A DNA stretch of 64,000 nucleotides from CAWATZ01 sp963784995 (GCA_963784995.1 CAWATZ010000014.1:368773-432772), one strand, 5' to 3'; counted from the first letter of the stretch, positions 19,405 to 28,270 are shown. The notes: generated by a model not told the origin, from the sequence alone. Made by a program: numbers and translations.

Positions 19405-20718
19405 TCAGGCCCCGGTTGCACTCCCCGGCGCGGATTTTCGCACCAGGCGCTGGGCTTTCATCTCGAAACGGGGCAAGCTGCCGGCCGGCACCGCACGCAC
19501 CTCGGCCCGGAACAGCAGCTCGTCACGGATTGCGTGGGCCACGTGCTCGGCGAGTGCGGCGCCGGAAACACCGGGCCGCGGCTCGACCTCGATCCGCAGC
19601 TCCGCCAGCACGGCCGAGCGGTCCACCTCGATGCGGTACTCGGCCAGTTCGGGGAAGCGGTGCAGGAGGGTTTGCAGAGCGGCGGGATGGACGTTGTTGC
19701 CGCGCAGGACGATCATGTCATCCACCCGGCCGCGGATGCCGCCGTCCAGCCAGACAAGGGCCCGGCCGCAGGGGCAGGGGTTCGGGTCCGCACAGACCAG
19801 GTCGCCGGTGCGGTAACGCAGCAGAGGACTACCGAGCCGGCCCAGGTTGGTCACCACCAGCTCGCCCGGCGTTCCGGGAGGGACCGGCTGAAGCGTGCCG
19901 GGATCGATGATCTCGGCGACGTACTCCGACTCCAGGACGTGCAGTCCGCCGGGCCGCTCGGGACATTCGATGGTCAGCGGCCCCACCTCGGTCATGCCGC
20001 TGTGATCGAAGAGCCGGGCCTGCCACCCTTCCTCGATGCGGCTGCGGGTGGCGGGAATGCTGCCGCCGGGCTCCCCGGCGACGATGATGGACTTGACGGC
20101 GGATCGGCTCAGGTCAATCCCTTCTTTCTGTGCCGACTCCACCAAGTGCAGAGCGTATGTCGGCGTGCAGAACAGCGCCGTCGCCTGGTTGTCCAGCAGG
20201 AAGCGCAGCCGGGCCCCGGTGCTCATGCCGCCGCCGGGCAGGCACAGGCAGCCCAGCCGGGCTGCGGCCTCGAACGCGGTCCAGAAGCCGAGGAACGGCC
20301 CGAACGAGAAGGGGAAGAAGGCCCGATCGTGCGGGCCGACAGCGATGATCCGGAAATAGGCGGCCCAGCAGTCCAGCGCCCAGTTCCAGCCGGCCTCGGT
20401 GTCCAGCCAGCGCAGCGGCTGACCGGAGGTGCCCGAGGTCTGGTGCAGCCGGCGATAGCTGGTGAGCGGTTCGGTCAGGTTGCTGCCGTAGGGGGGGTGT
20501 TTGGCCTGGTCGGCGACGAGGTCGGCCTTGGTGGTGAACGGCAGTTGCGGGAGCGCGTCCAGGGAGGGCAGGGGGGCGAAGGCGGCCCCTGCGGCGGCAA
20601 AGCGAGCGGTGTAGAACCGGCTGTGCGGCAGCACCCCGGTCAGCAGGACGTTGAGCCGATCGAGCTGCCGGCGGGTCAGGTCGGGGCGGGCCAGGTTTTC
20701 GGGAAACACAGAAAGCAT
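19405..20718 (-). CDS. Phenylacetate-CoA ligase (PaaK)-family protein
   Basis: Adenylate-forming ligase of 437 residues, normal PaaK length, which activates an aryl or acyl acid with ATP and CoA. Motifs in order: HQTSGTSGQPLRW (P-loop, about 92-104), DHSGMTEVGPL (A5), TPGELVVTNLG and PLLRYRTGDLV (A7), and GRVDDMIVLRGNNVHP (A8 hinge), followed by the typical C-terminal alpha/beta lid. It is a different, longer subfamily from the ligase at 10.2-11.3 kb, so this operon carries two acid-activating enzymes. The substrate is unknown. An AAGGG site lies just before ATG 20718. Confidence 0.88.
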   Translation of the reverse strand: MLSVFPENLARPDLTRRQLDRLNVLLTGVLPHSRFYTARFAAAGAAFAPLPSLDALPQLPFTTKADLVADQAKHPPYGSNLTEPLTSYRRLHQTSGTSGQPLRWLDTEAGWNWALDCWAAYFRIIAVGPHDRAFFPFSFGPFLGFWTAFEAAARLGCLCLPGGGMSTGARLRFLLDNQATALFCTPTYALHLVESAQKEGIDLSRSAVKSIIVAGEPGGSIPATRSRIEEGWQARLFDHSGMTEVGPLTIECPERPGGLHVLESEYVAEIIDPGTLQPVPPGTPGELVVTNLGRLGSPLLRYRTGDLVCADPNPCPCGRALVWLDGGIRGRVDDMIVLRGNNVHPAALQTLLHRFPELAEYRIEVDRSAVLAELRIEVEPRPGVSGAALAEHVAHAIRDELLFRAEVRAVPAGSLPRFEMKAQRLVRKSAPGSATGA

Positions 20719-20727
20719 GGATGGCCC

Positions 20728-20831
20728 TTTGGAGTGCGGCGGCTTGACGCCGCTTTCTTTGCTTTCGTTTTTCTTGTCGAGAGGCGAAAAACAGAAGAAA
20801 AGAAAGCGGCGTCAAGCCGCCGCACTCCAAA
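20728..20831. repeat. 33-bp perfect inverted repeat between ligase and lipoprotein genes
   Basis: Arms 20728-20760 and 20799-20831 (TTTGGAGTGCGGCGGCTTGA...) pair perfectly around a 38-base loop. It occupies almost all of the 116-base intergenic gap, ending 3 bases short of the lipoprotein stop. Confidence 0.88.
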
Positions 20832-20834
20832 ACG

Positions 20835-21404
20835 TCATTTGAACCCCTTGAGCCACTCGTCAAAGCCCTTCTTGTATTGCTCGATGGTCTTGCTCGGGCC
20901 GGTCATCTTGATCTGATAGACGTCCTTGGGCCCATCAAAGTAGATCGCGACCATCCGGTAATGGGGCAAGCGTTCTTCCTTGGAGTTGGGGTCGAAGGGA
21001 GCCGCCTTGAACTTGTAAGTGCCCTGGATGTCGAGCAGCGTCCCCGCATTCTCGCCGATCTTGATCTTATCCACCTTGGCCACGTCATCGATCTTCTTGC
21101 CTTCGGGCGGGATGAACTGGCCCTTCCAGCGCTCGACGTTGGCCGCGGCTCCGCCGCCAAGACCCTTGAAGATGATCACCTCGCCGTCGCGCTCGTCGCC
21201 TTTGGCCCGGGGCAGCTTGAACTGGGCAAAACGCATCCGGTTGCTGGGGGTCTCCTCGACCCAGCTGCCCGGCGCGGTGGACTTCATTCCGTCCAGCGTG
21301 ACCTCGACGCCCTTCTTGCCGTCGCCCTTCTTCTCTTCGGTTTCGCTGCTGCAACCAGTGATCAGAGCCAGCGTCAGCAGTGGGAACCACGTGAGATGTC
21401 GCAT
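20835..21404 (-). CDS. Hypothetical lipoprotein
   Basis: Exported 189-residue protein with a clear lipoprotein signal (LITGC) and a short charged linker, then one compact domain starting VTLDGMKSTAPGSWVEE and containing FKLPRAKGDERDGEVIIF and a Tyr-rich C-terminal half (HYRMVAIYFDGPKDVYQIKMTGP). It resembles small planctomycetal lipoproteins of unknown role. It lies between the CPBP protease and the ligase, separated from both by hairpins, so it may be an independent unit. Confidence 0.8.
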   Translation of the reverse strand: MRHLTWFPLLTLALITGCSSETEEKKGDGKKGVEVTLDGMKSTAPGSWVEETPSNRMRFAQFKLPRAKGDERDGEVIIFKGLGGGAAANVERWKGQFIPPEGKKIDDVAKVDKIKIGENAGTLLDIQGTYKFKAAPFDPNSKEERLPHYRMVAIYFDGPKDVYQIKMTGPSKTIEQYKKGFDEWLKGFK

Positions 21405-21418
21405 TGCTTGAACCCTCC

Positions 21419-21454
21419 AGGTAGGTCAGCGCAGGCTAAAGCCTGCGGCTACCT
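21419..21454 (-). terminator. Hairpin downstream of the CPBP protease gene
   Basis: Imperfect stem: AGGTAG and CGCAGGCT pair with AGCCTGCG and CTACCT around a short AA loop. It lies 46 bases past the protease stop and just before the lipoprotein start. The lack of a T-run leaves termination uncertain. Confidence 0.45.
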
Positions 21455-21499
21455 GCTAGTAAACGCTATCGCCGCATCCCTGGCAAGAGCGATGGCTCC

Positions 21500-22558
21500 T
21501 CAGGACAGGAACCCCAGGCTGCCGACGGCATTGAACAGCGCATGCATCGTGATCGGCCCGACCAGGCTCTGGGTGCGCCAGGCCAGCCAGCCCAGTCCCA
21601 GGCCCAGCACGAACAGGGCAATCGGCGTCGGCCAGACCGCGGCGTGAACCATGCCGAACAGCAGGGCGGTGCCGAACAGGGCGGGGCCGGCCGGTGTCCG
21701 CGCCCGGCGGACCACCAGGGCATAGATCGGCAGCAGGGCCAGCACGAACAGCACCGGCACCAGTTCCTTCAGCAGAAGCGGGACGTTCCCCAGCATCAGC
21801 GCCGCGGTCAGCTCCACGATACGAGATGACAGAGCCAGGCACAGCGACAGCGCGACGGCCAGGTGGCCGCCCCAGCGGCGTTGGCACAACCAGGGCTGAA
21901 GCAAGCCGCGGAAAAGCAATTCCTCCAGGAACGGAGCGACGAACAGGACTTGCAGTAGCAGGACCGGCCACTCGAACCACCTCAGCACGCGGCGCAGAGC
22001 GTACAGGGGGTGGTCGGTGACCTCCACGCCCAGCCCGGTCCGGAACAGCCAGAGGGCCAGGAACTGGATTCCCAGAACGAGGGGCGTCAGGACCAGCGCC
22101 AGGATCACCCCCAGGCCCAGGTTCCGCCAGCGGTCCCGCCAGGTCAGGCCGAGCTGGGCCGGTCGCGTGCCGCTCAGGGAAGACAGCAAGGGCAAGAGAA
22201 GGGCAAGCCCGACAGGGAAGCCCAACACCGCCGCCCAGAGGTGCTGTCGGATCGGCAGCAAAGCTGCATTGGCCAGCGCCTCCGCCTCCCAGCCCGCCAG
22301 CCAGGGGCCGGCAAGTCCTCCCAGCTGTCCGAAAGCGGCGGCCACAATGATCGGGATCGTTCGCGGCCAAAACAGCCAACGGTAAATGCCGCTGGCGTCC
22401 AGCAAGGAATTCACGAACCTCGGAATGAGATAGGACAGCAGAAAGCCGATCAGGACTTCGCCGCCGCTCCAGGGAACGTCGGCCGGCCGGCGCGGGGGCA
22501 GGAACCGATCCAGCCACAGGGCCCCGCGGCTGGATCGGGTGTCTTGAACGGTTGCCAC
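21500..22558 (-). CDS. CPBP-family intramembrane metalloprotease
   Basis: Polytopic membrane protease of the CPBP/type II CAAX-prenyl endopeptidase (ABI) family, 352 residues with about eight hydrophobic helices. The three family motifs are present in order: EELLFRG (EExxxR), FGMVHA (FxxxH) and HALFNA (HxxxN/B), so the glutamate and two histidines expected to bind the catalytic metal are intact. It starts at GTG 22558, nine bases after the EF-P stop, which suggests co-transcription. Bacterial members act in processing membrane or secreted peptides and in bacteriocin immunity; the substrate here is unknown. Confidence 0.9.
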   Translation of the reverse strand: MATVQDTRSSRGALWLDRFLPPRRPADVPWSGGEVLIGFLLSYLIPRFVNSLLDASGIYRWLFWPRTIPIIVAAAFGQLGGLAGPWLAGWEAEALANAALLPIRQHLWAAVLGFPVGLALLLPLLSSLSGTRPAQLGLTWRDRWRNLGLGVILALVLTPLVLGIQFLALWLFRTGLGVEVTDHPLYALRRVLRWFEWPVLLLQVLFVAPFLEELLFRGLLQPWLCQRRWGGHLAVALSLCLALSSRIVELTAALMLGNVPLLLKELVPVLFVLALLPIYALVVRRARTPAGPALFGTALLFGMVHAAVWPTPIALFVLGLGLGWLAWRTQSLVGPITMHALFNAVGSLGFLS

Positions 22559-22567
22559 GGTCGTTGC

Positions 22568-23134
22568 TCACTTGGCCCGGCTGAGGTACTTGCCCTCGCT
22601 GGTATCGACCATGATCTTCTCGCCGATGCCGATGAACGGCGGCACGTTCAGTTTCAGGCCGGTCTCCAGCGTGGCCGGCTTGTACTGGGCCGCGGCGGTC
22701 GCGCCCTTGAGGGCCGGCTCGGTCTCGGTCACTTCCAGCTCGACCGAGGCCGGCGGCTCGATGCTCAGCGCCTTGCCGTCGTGGAAGGTGACGTGGACGT
22801 TGGTCCCTTCCTTGACGTACAGGATCAGGTCGCCGACCATGGCCGCGCTGAGCGTGGTCTGGTCATAACTTTCGGTGTCCATGAAGACGAAGCCGTCCGC
22901 GTCCTTGTACAGGTACTGCATCTCGCACTTGTCGAGATAGGCCTGCTCCACCTTGTCTTCAGGGTGGACGCGATTGGTGACGACAAAACCCGTTTTCAGG
23001 TTCTTGAGCGTCAAGGTCAGCTTGGATGGCAGATTGCCGGGGGTCTTGAGGTCACGGTCCACGACGTAGCAGAGCTGGCCCTCGTGAATGATCACCATCC
23101 CCTTCCGCACTTCACTATAACGAATCGAAGCCAC
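22568..23134 (-). CDS. efp: Elongation factor P, divergent activation loop
   Basis: Translation factor that relieves ribosome stalling at polyproline. From GTG 23134, five bases after AGGAGG, it is 188 residues, the normal length, with the N-terminal KOW-like domain and two OB domains (GLKLNVPPFIGIGEKIMVDTSEG at the end is the EF-P C-terminal signature). The activation loop is KTPGNLPSKL: the tip position that is Lys34 or Arg32 in well-studied EF-Ps is Asn34 here, with a lysine four residues on at 38. No efpA/epmA-type modification gene is visible nearby. It heads the minus-strand block and overlaps no other gene. Confidence 0.92.
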   Translation of the reverse strand: MASIRYSEVRKGMVIIHEGQLCYVVDRDLKTPGNLPSKLTLTLKNLKTGFVVTNRVHPEDKVEQAYLDKCEMQYLYKDADGFVFMDTESYDQTTLSAAMVGDLILYVKEGTNVHVTFHDGKALSIEPPASVELEVTETEPALKGATAAAQYKPATLETGLKLNVPPFIGIGEKIMVDTSEGKYLSRAK

Positions 23135-23289
23135 AACTTCCTCCTGGGACTCACGGCAGCATCGGGTCAGGGCGCAGGCAGCAAGCTGCTGCCGGGCCAT
23201 TGGCATTATGCGGCCCACCCCCCTTCCCTGTCAACGAGACGTTTGCACTTGCACCGAACGCGACATAGGGTTGGGTCGGATTCGAGCCA

Positions 23290-23334
23290 TGGCACGGTCG
23301 GGAGACCGTGCCACAACCAGACCGTGCCACAACC
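23290..23334. repeat. GGCACGGTC palindrome plus extra half-copy, upstream of a membrane protein gene
   Basis: A 9-bp-arm palindrome (TGGCACGGTC-GGGA-GACCGTGCCA, 23290-23313) with tail ACAAC, followed by a second partial copy of the right arm (ACCGTGCCACAACC to 23334). The same unit recurs inside the coding region at 26226-26253. Confidence 0.85.
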
Positions 23335-23382
23335 AGGCGAGAACGAGCCTGCTGGCTTCCTGTCCCGTTGTGAGCGACCGCC

Positions 23383-25545
23383 ATGCCGTCTGCACTCTCC
23401 GCCTGGCTCCAGAACGCGCAAGCGCAGGCCAGCCTGCCGGCCGGAGCGCACGCAGGCGTGCGGGCCTTGCGGGCCCTGGCGGAGCGGCCCCTGCTCCTCT
23501 GGCTGTTCCTCCTCGTGCTCAACGCCCTGGCTCAGCCCTACGGCGGCATGACGCACGACGCCCGGCTGTACGCCATGCAGGTCCAGAACCGGAGCCAGCA
23601 CAATGCCTACCAGGACGATCTCTTCTTCCTGCATGGCTCCCAGGATCAATTCTCGCTCTTCTCGCCCGCGCTGGCGCCGCTCGCCTCCTGGCTGGGGATT
23701 CACTGGGCCTTCTTCCTGGTCTACCTCCTGGGCAACAGCCTGCTGCTGTTTGCTCTGCTCCGCTTTGTCCGGGCCCTGGTTCCCGATCCGCTGACCTCGA
23801 CCCTGGCGCTCTTCTACCTGGTCACGGTGCCGATTCCGTATGGACGCATCGACAGCTTCTGCGTCCTGGAGCCCTACCTCACGCCGCGGCTGCTGGCCGA
23901 TGCCTTGATCCTGCTGGGGCTGGAGCAGCTGCTGCGCGGCCGGTATCTCGCGGCCCTGCCGTTGTTGCTCGCCGGCTGCCTGCTGCATCCGCTCATGGCC
24001 ATCGGGGCCGTGCTGGTGCTGGCCACCTGTGCTGTCCTGCGCTTCCTGGGCCCGCGGGGCTTTCTCTGGCTGGCCATCCCGACCGGGATGGCCGTGGCGA
24101 CCGTTTTGGCCTGTCCCCAGCTCGGTTACCGCCTCCTGGGCCGGATCGATGGCGCGTGGGGCGAGACAGTCTATTCGCTCTCTCCCTACCTCTACCTGCA
24201 GCAATGGACCGCCGAGGACTGGGTGGATTCGGTGCTTGCCTTGCTGATCGTGAGCGCGGCGGCGGTGCTGCTGTCTCGCCGGGAGGACTCCCAGGGCCGC
24301 TTCCTGGGAGCGCTGGCGCTGGTGGCCATCGGCGGCCTGGCGGTGAACGTCGTCGGCTGCGTGCTGGGCTATCAGCGGATTGTGGCCGGACAGCCGTATC
24401 GCGTCCTGTGGCTGGCCCGGCTGATCCAGGTGCCGTTGACTCTCCAGCTGGCCGCCTGGCTGTGGAACGGGGAGGGCCGCACGGAGCGGCATCGGCTCCT
24501 GGCTGTCGTCCTGGCGGCGACGCTGACCCCGACGCTCTTCTTCATGCCCGAGCGGCTGTTCTTGCTCCTGGGCCTGACCGTGCTGGGATTGTTCTGCCAC
24601 GTCCGTCTCCCCTCTCCCCGCCGGGGAGAGGGGTCGGGGGTGAGGGGTGTGGACTTGCCGCGCAGCCCGAACCCCTCACCCCCAACCCCTCTCCCCAGCG
24701 GGGAGAGGGGAGAAATGCACCCCTCACCCCCAACCCCTCTCCCCAGCGGGGAGAGGGGAGAAGAGAAGCCGGCTGCCTCGCCCCGGCCCGGCTGGGCATC
24801 TCTGCTGGCCCTCAGCGCAGCCGGGGCCTTGCTGGCGGGGGCCGTGTGCCGGGAGATCGCGCTGACCGAGATTTTGACGGGCCTCGCCGGCAAGATCGAT
24901 CCCTGGGACGGCTGGAGCGTACGCTCGGCCTGGCTGGGGCCCCTGGCCTGGCTGCTGATCGGGGCCGTGCTCCTCGGTGCGGCCCGCCGCTGGGTTGGGC
25001 TTGGGACGGCCGGGGGGCTGCTGCTGGCCGGCTGCTTCCTCGCCTGCCAGCTGCTGACGTTTCTGGCGATGCGCACCGACTGCTATCAGCAGCTGCGCCG
25101 GCATTCCCAGGACCTGCGATTCATCGCGACGTTCCTGAAGCAGCACAGAGCGCCAACAGAGCGGCCGGCCTGTCTCTACTGGGACTGGGGCGACATCGAG
25201 CTGATCTGGATCGACCTGCGGGCAACCAGCTACTACGATCGCCATCAGCTGCAAGGAGCGGTGTTCAACGAGGGCACGGCACGGGAGGGCAAGCGCCGGG
25301 CCGACCTGGTGGAGCGGTTCAATCCCCGGAACCCGGCTCCGACCGAGGACGACCTGCTTGCCCTGTGTCGCGACGGCCGGATCGACTACGCCATCCTGGG
25401 GACGGACTTCCCCGGGCTGGCCCGCGCAAGCAATGGCCGGGTGTGGATTTACGACTGCCAGCTGCTCCGCGCAGTCGGCGCAGCGGTGAGCCTCGAAGAT
25501 GCGATCAGCTGGTTTGCACGCCCACGAAACGCGACCTATGGTTGA
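23383..25545 (+). CDS. Polytopic membrane protein, paralogue 1 (GT-C-like, unknown)
   Basis: Membrane protein of 720 residues with about a dozen helices and a soluble C-terminal tail, first of three paralogues in this locus. Conserved with the others: a D-x-x-x-Y segment after helix 1 (THDARLYAMQVQN), YQDDLFFxxGSQDxFSLFS, HPLMAxGxxL, and a C-terminal DYxxLxxxFPGLxxASNGRVxIYDC. The overall plan resembles GT-C glycosyltransferases (acidic residues in the first loop), but no family can be named with certainty. Two different palindromic elements are embedded in frame: a 45-bp unit at the N-terminus and three 42-bp units in a mid-protein loop. It starts the plus-strand block; no strong ribosome site. 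Confidence 0.8.
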   Translation: MPSALSAWLQNAQAQASLPAGAHAGVRALRALAERPLLLWLFLLVLNALAQPYGGMTHDARLYAMQVQNRSQHNAYQDDLFFLHGSQDQFSLFSPALAPLASWLGIHWAFFLVYLLGNSLLLFALLRFVRALVPDPLTSTLALFYLVTVPIPYGRIDSFCVLEPYLTPRLLADALILLGLEQLLRGRYLAALPLLLAGCLLHPLMAIGAVLVLATCAVLRFLGPRGFLWLAIPTGMAVATVLACPQLGYRLLGRIDGAWGETVYSLSPYLYLQQWTAEDWVDSVLALLIVSAAAVLLSRREDSQGRFLGALALVAIGGLAVNVVGCVLGYQRIVAGQPYRVLWLARLIQVPLTLQLAAWLWNGEGRTERHRLLAVVLAATLTPTLFFMPERLFLLLGLTVLGLFCHVRLPSPRRGEGSGVRGVDLPRSPNPSPPTPLPSGERGEMHPSPPTPLPSGERGEEKPAASPRPGWASLLALSAAGALLAGAVCREIALTEILTGLAGKIDPWDGWSVRSAWLGPLAWLLIGAVLLGAARRWVGLGTAGGLLLAGCFLACQLLTFLAMRTDCYQQLRRHSQDLRFIATFLKQHRAPTERPACLYWDWGDIELIWIDLRATSYYDRHQLQGAVFNEGTAREGKRRADLVERFNPRNPAPTEDDLLALCRDGRIDYAILGTDFPGLARASNGRVWIYDCQLLRAVGAAVSLEDAISWFARPRNATYG
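23421..23465 (+). repeat. 45-bp intragenic palindromic element, copy 1
   Basis: First of three near-identical 45-bp copies (others 35276-35320 and 39492-39536, on the opposite strand). The core is CTGCCGGCCGGAGCG with partly self-complementary flanks (GCAGGC/GCCTGC). It adds exactly 15 codons (…QAQASLPAGAHAGV…) near residues 13-28 of the host protein. Confidence 0.85.
24606..24762. repeat. Three 42-bp palindromic units inside a coding sequence
   Basis: Unit: CCCCTCACCCCCAAC followed by the palindrome CCCCTCTCCCC-AGC-GGGGAGAGGGG. One inverted copy lies at 24606-24647, two direct copies at 24672-24713 and 24720-24762. All are read in frame, giving the repeated peptide SPPTPLPSGERGE. A solo copy of the palindrome lies at 46361-46385. 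Confidence 0.9.
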
Positions 25546-25596
25546 GCAGGTGGAGATTGACGCTGCAAACAACAATCTTTCTCGAGGAGATGGGTC

Positions 25597-26067
25597 GTGA
25601 TCGTGGTGTACCAGATGAAGAAATGGCTGCTGGACCCGGTGGAAAGCGTCGTGCTGCAGGTGCCCCGGGCCCTGGCTGTTTCCGCGCTGGCGGCCATTCT
25701 GGATTGCGGCGTTCTGGCCCTGCTGGTGGAAGGCGCGCACTGGTCTCCCCAGGCCGCCTCGATCGTTGGCTACCTGATCGGCGGCGTGCTCCAGTACGTC
25801 CTCTGCTCGCTCTGGGTCTTTCCCAATTCTCCCCGCGGCAACGCGGTCGGTTTCCTGGCCTTCACCGTGCTTTCCCTGGGCGGGCTGGCCATCACCTGGC
25901 TGGTGATGTCCGCCGGGGTGCTGTGCCACGTTCCCTACGCCTTTGCCAAGGTCGTGGCCCTGGGCCTGGCCTTTGGCTGGAACTTCCTCAGCCGTAAGTT
26001 TCTGCTGTTCCGGCCGGCCGGCCCGCAGCTGGCGACGGCCGACCTGGCCCTGACGACTTCGTCTTGA
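25597..26067 (+). CDS. GtrA-family membrane protein
   Basis: Small four-helix membrane protein of 156 residues of the GtrA/DPMS flippase family, usually implicated in moving polyprenyl-linked sugars across the membrane for surface polysaccharide modification. The family pattern is seen: a first helix with an acidic residue (AILDCGVLALLVE), YLIGGVLQYVLCSLWVF, and the C-terminal FGWNFLSRKFLLF, the typical NFxxxRxxVF ending. It starts at GTG 25597 after a GAGGAG site; an ATG six codons later is possible. It is placed between two of the large paralogous membrane proteins, consistent with a lipid-linked glycan locus. Confidence 0.88.
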   Translation: MIVVYQMKKWLLDPVESVVLQVPRALAVSALAAILDCGVLALLVEGAHWSPQAASIVGYLIGGVLQYVLCSLWVFPNSPRGNAVGFLAFTVLSLGGLAITWLVMSAGVLCHVPYAFAKVVALGLAFGWNFLSRKFLLFRPAGPQLATADLALTTSS

Positions 26068-26167
26068 GGGTTGGAGCTTCCTTCCGTCCCCTGGAAAACC
26101 TCGGGCTCGTAACGCTCGGCTGCCGGTGAAGAACCCGTCCTGCCATCGGCTCCCGAAAGGAGACGCC

Positions 26168-28270
26168 ATGTCTTCGCCGCTGATGCCAGCCATCCCCCTG
26201 GATCAGCATCGTGCCGGAGAGCGAGTGGCACGGTCGGGAGACCGTGCCACAACGATGCTCCACTTGGTGGATCGGCCTCTGCTGCTTCTCCTGCTGCTGC
26301 TGGCCGCGAATGCTGTCACCCGCCCCTATGCCAACTTCGACCACGACGCCGGGCTCTACAGCGCTCAGGTCCTGAACCAGGCGGAACACGGCATCTTCCA
26401 GGACGACCTCTTCTTTCGCTATGGCTCCCAGGATCGGTTTTCGCTCTTCTCCCGGCTGCTGGCACCCGTGGTCAAGGTCCTCGGGCTGCGGCTCACTTTT
26501 TTCCTGGTCTACCTGGCGGCCGACATGCTTTTCATTGCCGCCCTGATCCGGCTGGTGCGGCGGCTGGTCGCGGACCGTTTCCTCGCCTTGGTGGCCCTGT
26601 TGTACCTGGTGATCGCCCCGCTGAACTACGGTGGGCGGAGCATTTTCCACGTCCACGAGCCGTTCCTGACCCCGCGGCTGCTGGCCGAGGGGCTGGTCCT
26701 GCTCGGACTCGACCAGCTGCTGCAAGTGCGATACCGGTCCTCGCTGCTGCTGATGGTGCTGGCCGGCCTGCTGCATCCGCTCATTGCCGCGGGCGGATTC
26801 CTGACCTGGCTCGGGGTCTTCCTGGGGGACCGGCTGGGCTGGCGGCGAACCGTGCTGGTCCTGGGAGGGTGTTCTCTCGCTGGAGCTGCACTGCTGGCGG
26901 TGCCCTCGAGCGCCGGCCGGTTGCTGGCTCCGATGGACGATGCCTGGCGCGAAGCGATCTTCCAGGCCACCCCCTACAACTTCCCGTCCCAGTGGGAAGC
27001 AGCGGACTGGGCCAACGTCCTGTTTGGGCTGTTCGTCCTGGCAGCGAGCGGCTGGCTGTATCACCAGCAAGATCCCCGGCGCGCGTGCTTCTGCGCGGTT
27101 GTGTTCCTCCTGGGAATTGCCGCCGTGGGAGGAACGGAGCTGGCCGTTCGCTTGCCTTACGCGCTGCCGTTCCAGGGGCAGCCTTACCGGGCCCTGTGGG
27201 TCCTCCGGGTGCTTCAGGTTCCTCTGAGCCTTGTCCTGGCCGATCGGCTCTGCCGCACCGGGAAGGTTCCGCAGCAACTTCTCGGCCTGTCCGTGGTGGG
27301 ATTCCTGTTCCCGAGCGATTCCCTGCTGGCGGTGGTCTTCTCGCTCGTGCTCCTCTTCCCTCTGGCACTGGTCTTGCTCCGTGGTCTGAAAGCGGAGCCG
27401 CGCCATCCGGACTGGGTGATCCGGAGCATGCTGGTCTCCGTCGTGCTTGGTCAGCTGGCCTGGGGAGCGTATGCGGTGTCCTTGTGCCTGCTGCATCGGG
27501 ACGAGATCCTGATGCACTGGGACGTCTTCGGCTGGCTGCGCATCCTGATTGCCAACGTCGGCGTTGTGCCCTGGCTGGCTCTGTTTCTGGGCCTGGCGCT
27601 CTGGCTGAGCCGGAGAGCTGCTCGCGAACGGGCCCTCGTTGTGACCTGCCTGGGGCTGTTCCTGGTCGTGAACCTGTTCTTCTTTGTCGGACCCCATCTG
27701 AACTGCGTCCAGGAACACGACAACGGGGACCTGGCGGACATTCTGTTCACTCGCTCGTTCTTGCAGCAGCATTCGGAGCGGGGAGGGCGGCCCACGATTT
27801 ACAGTCCGTATGGCAAGGTCGAATACGTCTGGCTGGAATTGCATGCGAACAGCTACTTCGACGTGTTGCAGACCGCGGGCTTCATGTTCCAGCGGCAAAC
27901 CGCCCTGGAAGGACAGCGGCGTGCCCCGCTGGTCAGACCCTTTGAAGTGAAGCACTTGCGCGAGCTGCTCTTTGTCCCGCAACTCCGGTTGTTCTCCAGC
28001 AGCGCGAGCAAGGGCGACGGGTTGACCCAGGCGCTGGACGTGGCCATCGATTCCGCGGGCACTCTCGCCAACCTGGCCCAGCTGTGCCGGGAGCAAGAAC
28101 TCGATTACGTCCTCCTCAAGCAGGAATATCCCGGCCTGTACGCCGCCAGCAACGGCCGGGTTTTTATTTACGATTGCCGGCAAGTTCGTGCCGCCTTGAA
28201 ACTGGCTCCCTCCGAGCCAGGCGTCGCCAGCCTCGGGAAAGGGAAACAAGCCCGGCTGCGTTCCGAGTGA
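26168..28270 (+). CDS. Polytopic membrane protein, paralogue 2 (GT-C-like, unknown)
   Basis: 700-residue membrane protein, close paralogue of 28350-30443 and more distant from 23383-25545. ATG 26168 follows AAAGGAG. About twelve hydrophobic helices precede a soluble tail with EYVWLELHANSYFD and the shared ASNGRVFIYDCR ending. The DHDAGLYSAQVLNQ and YxDDLFFRYGSQDRFSLFS blocks after helix 1 match its paralogues and would lie on the outer face, as in GT-C enzymes. Compared with paralogue 3 it has ten extra residues (VARSGDRATT) before helix 1, encoded exactly by a palindromic repeat. The product of the locus is unknown. Confidence 0.82.
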   Translation: MSSPLMPAIPLDQHRAGERVARSGDRATTMLHLVDRPLLLLLLLLAANAVTRPYANFDHDAGLYSAQVLNQAEHGIFQDDLFFRYGSQDRFSLFSRLLAPVVKVLGLRLTFFLVYLAADMLFIAALIRLVRRLVADRFLALVALLYLVIAPLNYGGRSIFHVHEPFLTPRLLAEGLVLLGLDQLLQVRYRSSLLLMVLAGLLHPLIAAGGFLTWLGVFLGDRLGWRRTVLVLGGCSLAGAALLAVPSSAGRLLAPMDDAWREAIFQATPYNFPSQWEAADWANVLFGLFVLAASGWLYHQQDPRRACFCAVVFLLGIAAVGGTELAVRLPYALPFQGQPYRALWVLRVLQVPLSLVLADRLCRTGKVPQQLLGLSVVGFLFPSDSLLAVVFSLVLLFPLALVLLRGLKAEPRHPDWVIRSMLVSVVLGQLAWGAYAVSLCLLHRDEILMHWDVFGWLRILIANVGVVPWLALFLGLALWLSRRAARERALVVTCLGLFLVVNLFFFVGPHLNCVQEHDNGDLADILFTRSFLQQHSERGGRPTIYSPYGKVEYVWLELHANSYFDVLQTAGFMFQRQTALEGQRRAPLVRPFEVKHLRELLFVPQLRLFSSSASKGDGLTQALDVAIDSAGTLANLAQLCREQELDYVLLKQEYPGLYAASNGRVFIYDCRQVRAALKLAPSEPGVASLGKGKQARLRSE
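26226..26253 (+). repeat. Palindromic repeat inserted in frame in paralogue 2
   Basis: Same unit as at 23290: TGGCACGGTC-GGGA-GACCGTGCCACAAC. In the neighbouring paralogue the flanking peptides (GER...; LxIVDRPL) are contiguous, so this stretch is an insertion of about 30 bases, a multiple of three. Confidence 0.85.

Noticed and set aside
17199..19910. A ~900-codon plus-strand open frame over the large propeller gene
   Set aside because: Antisense shadow; amino-acid composition is unnatural and the propeller frame is clear.
24606..24762. Repeat cluster considered as a CRISPR array
   Set aside because: Units are palindromic, partly inverted, adjacent without uniform spacers and lie within a coding frame.
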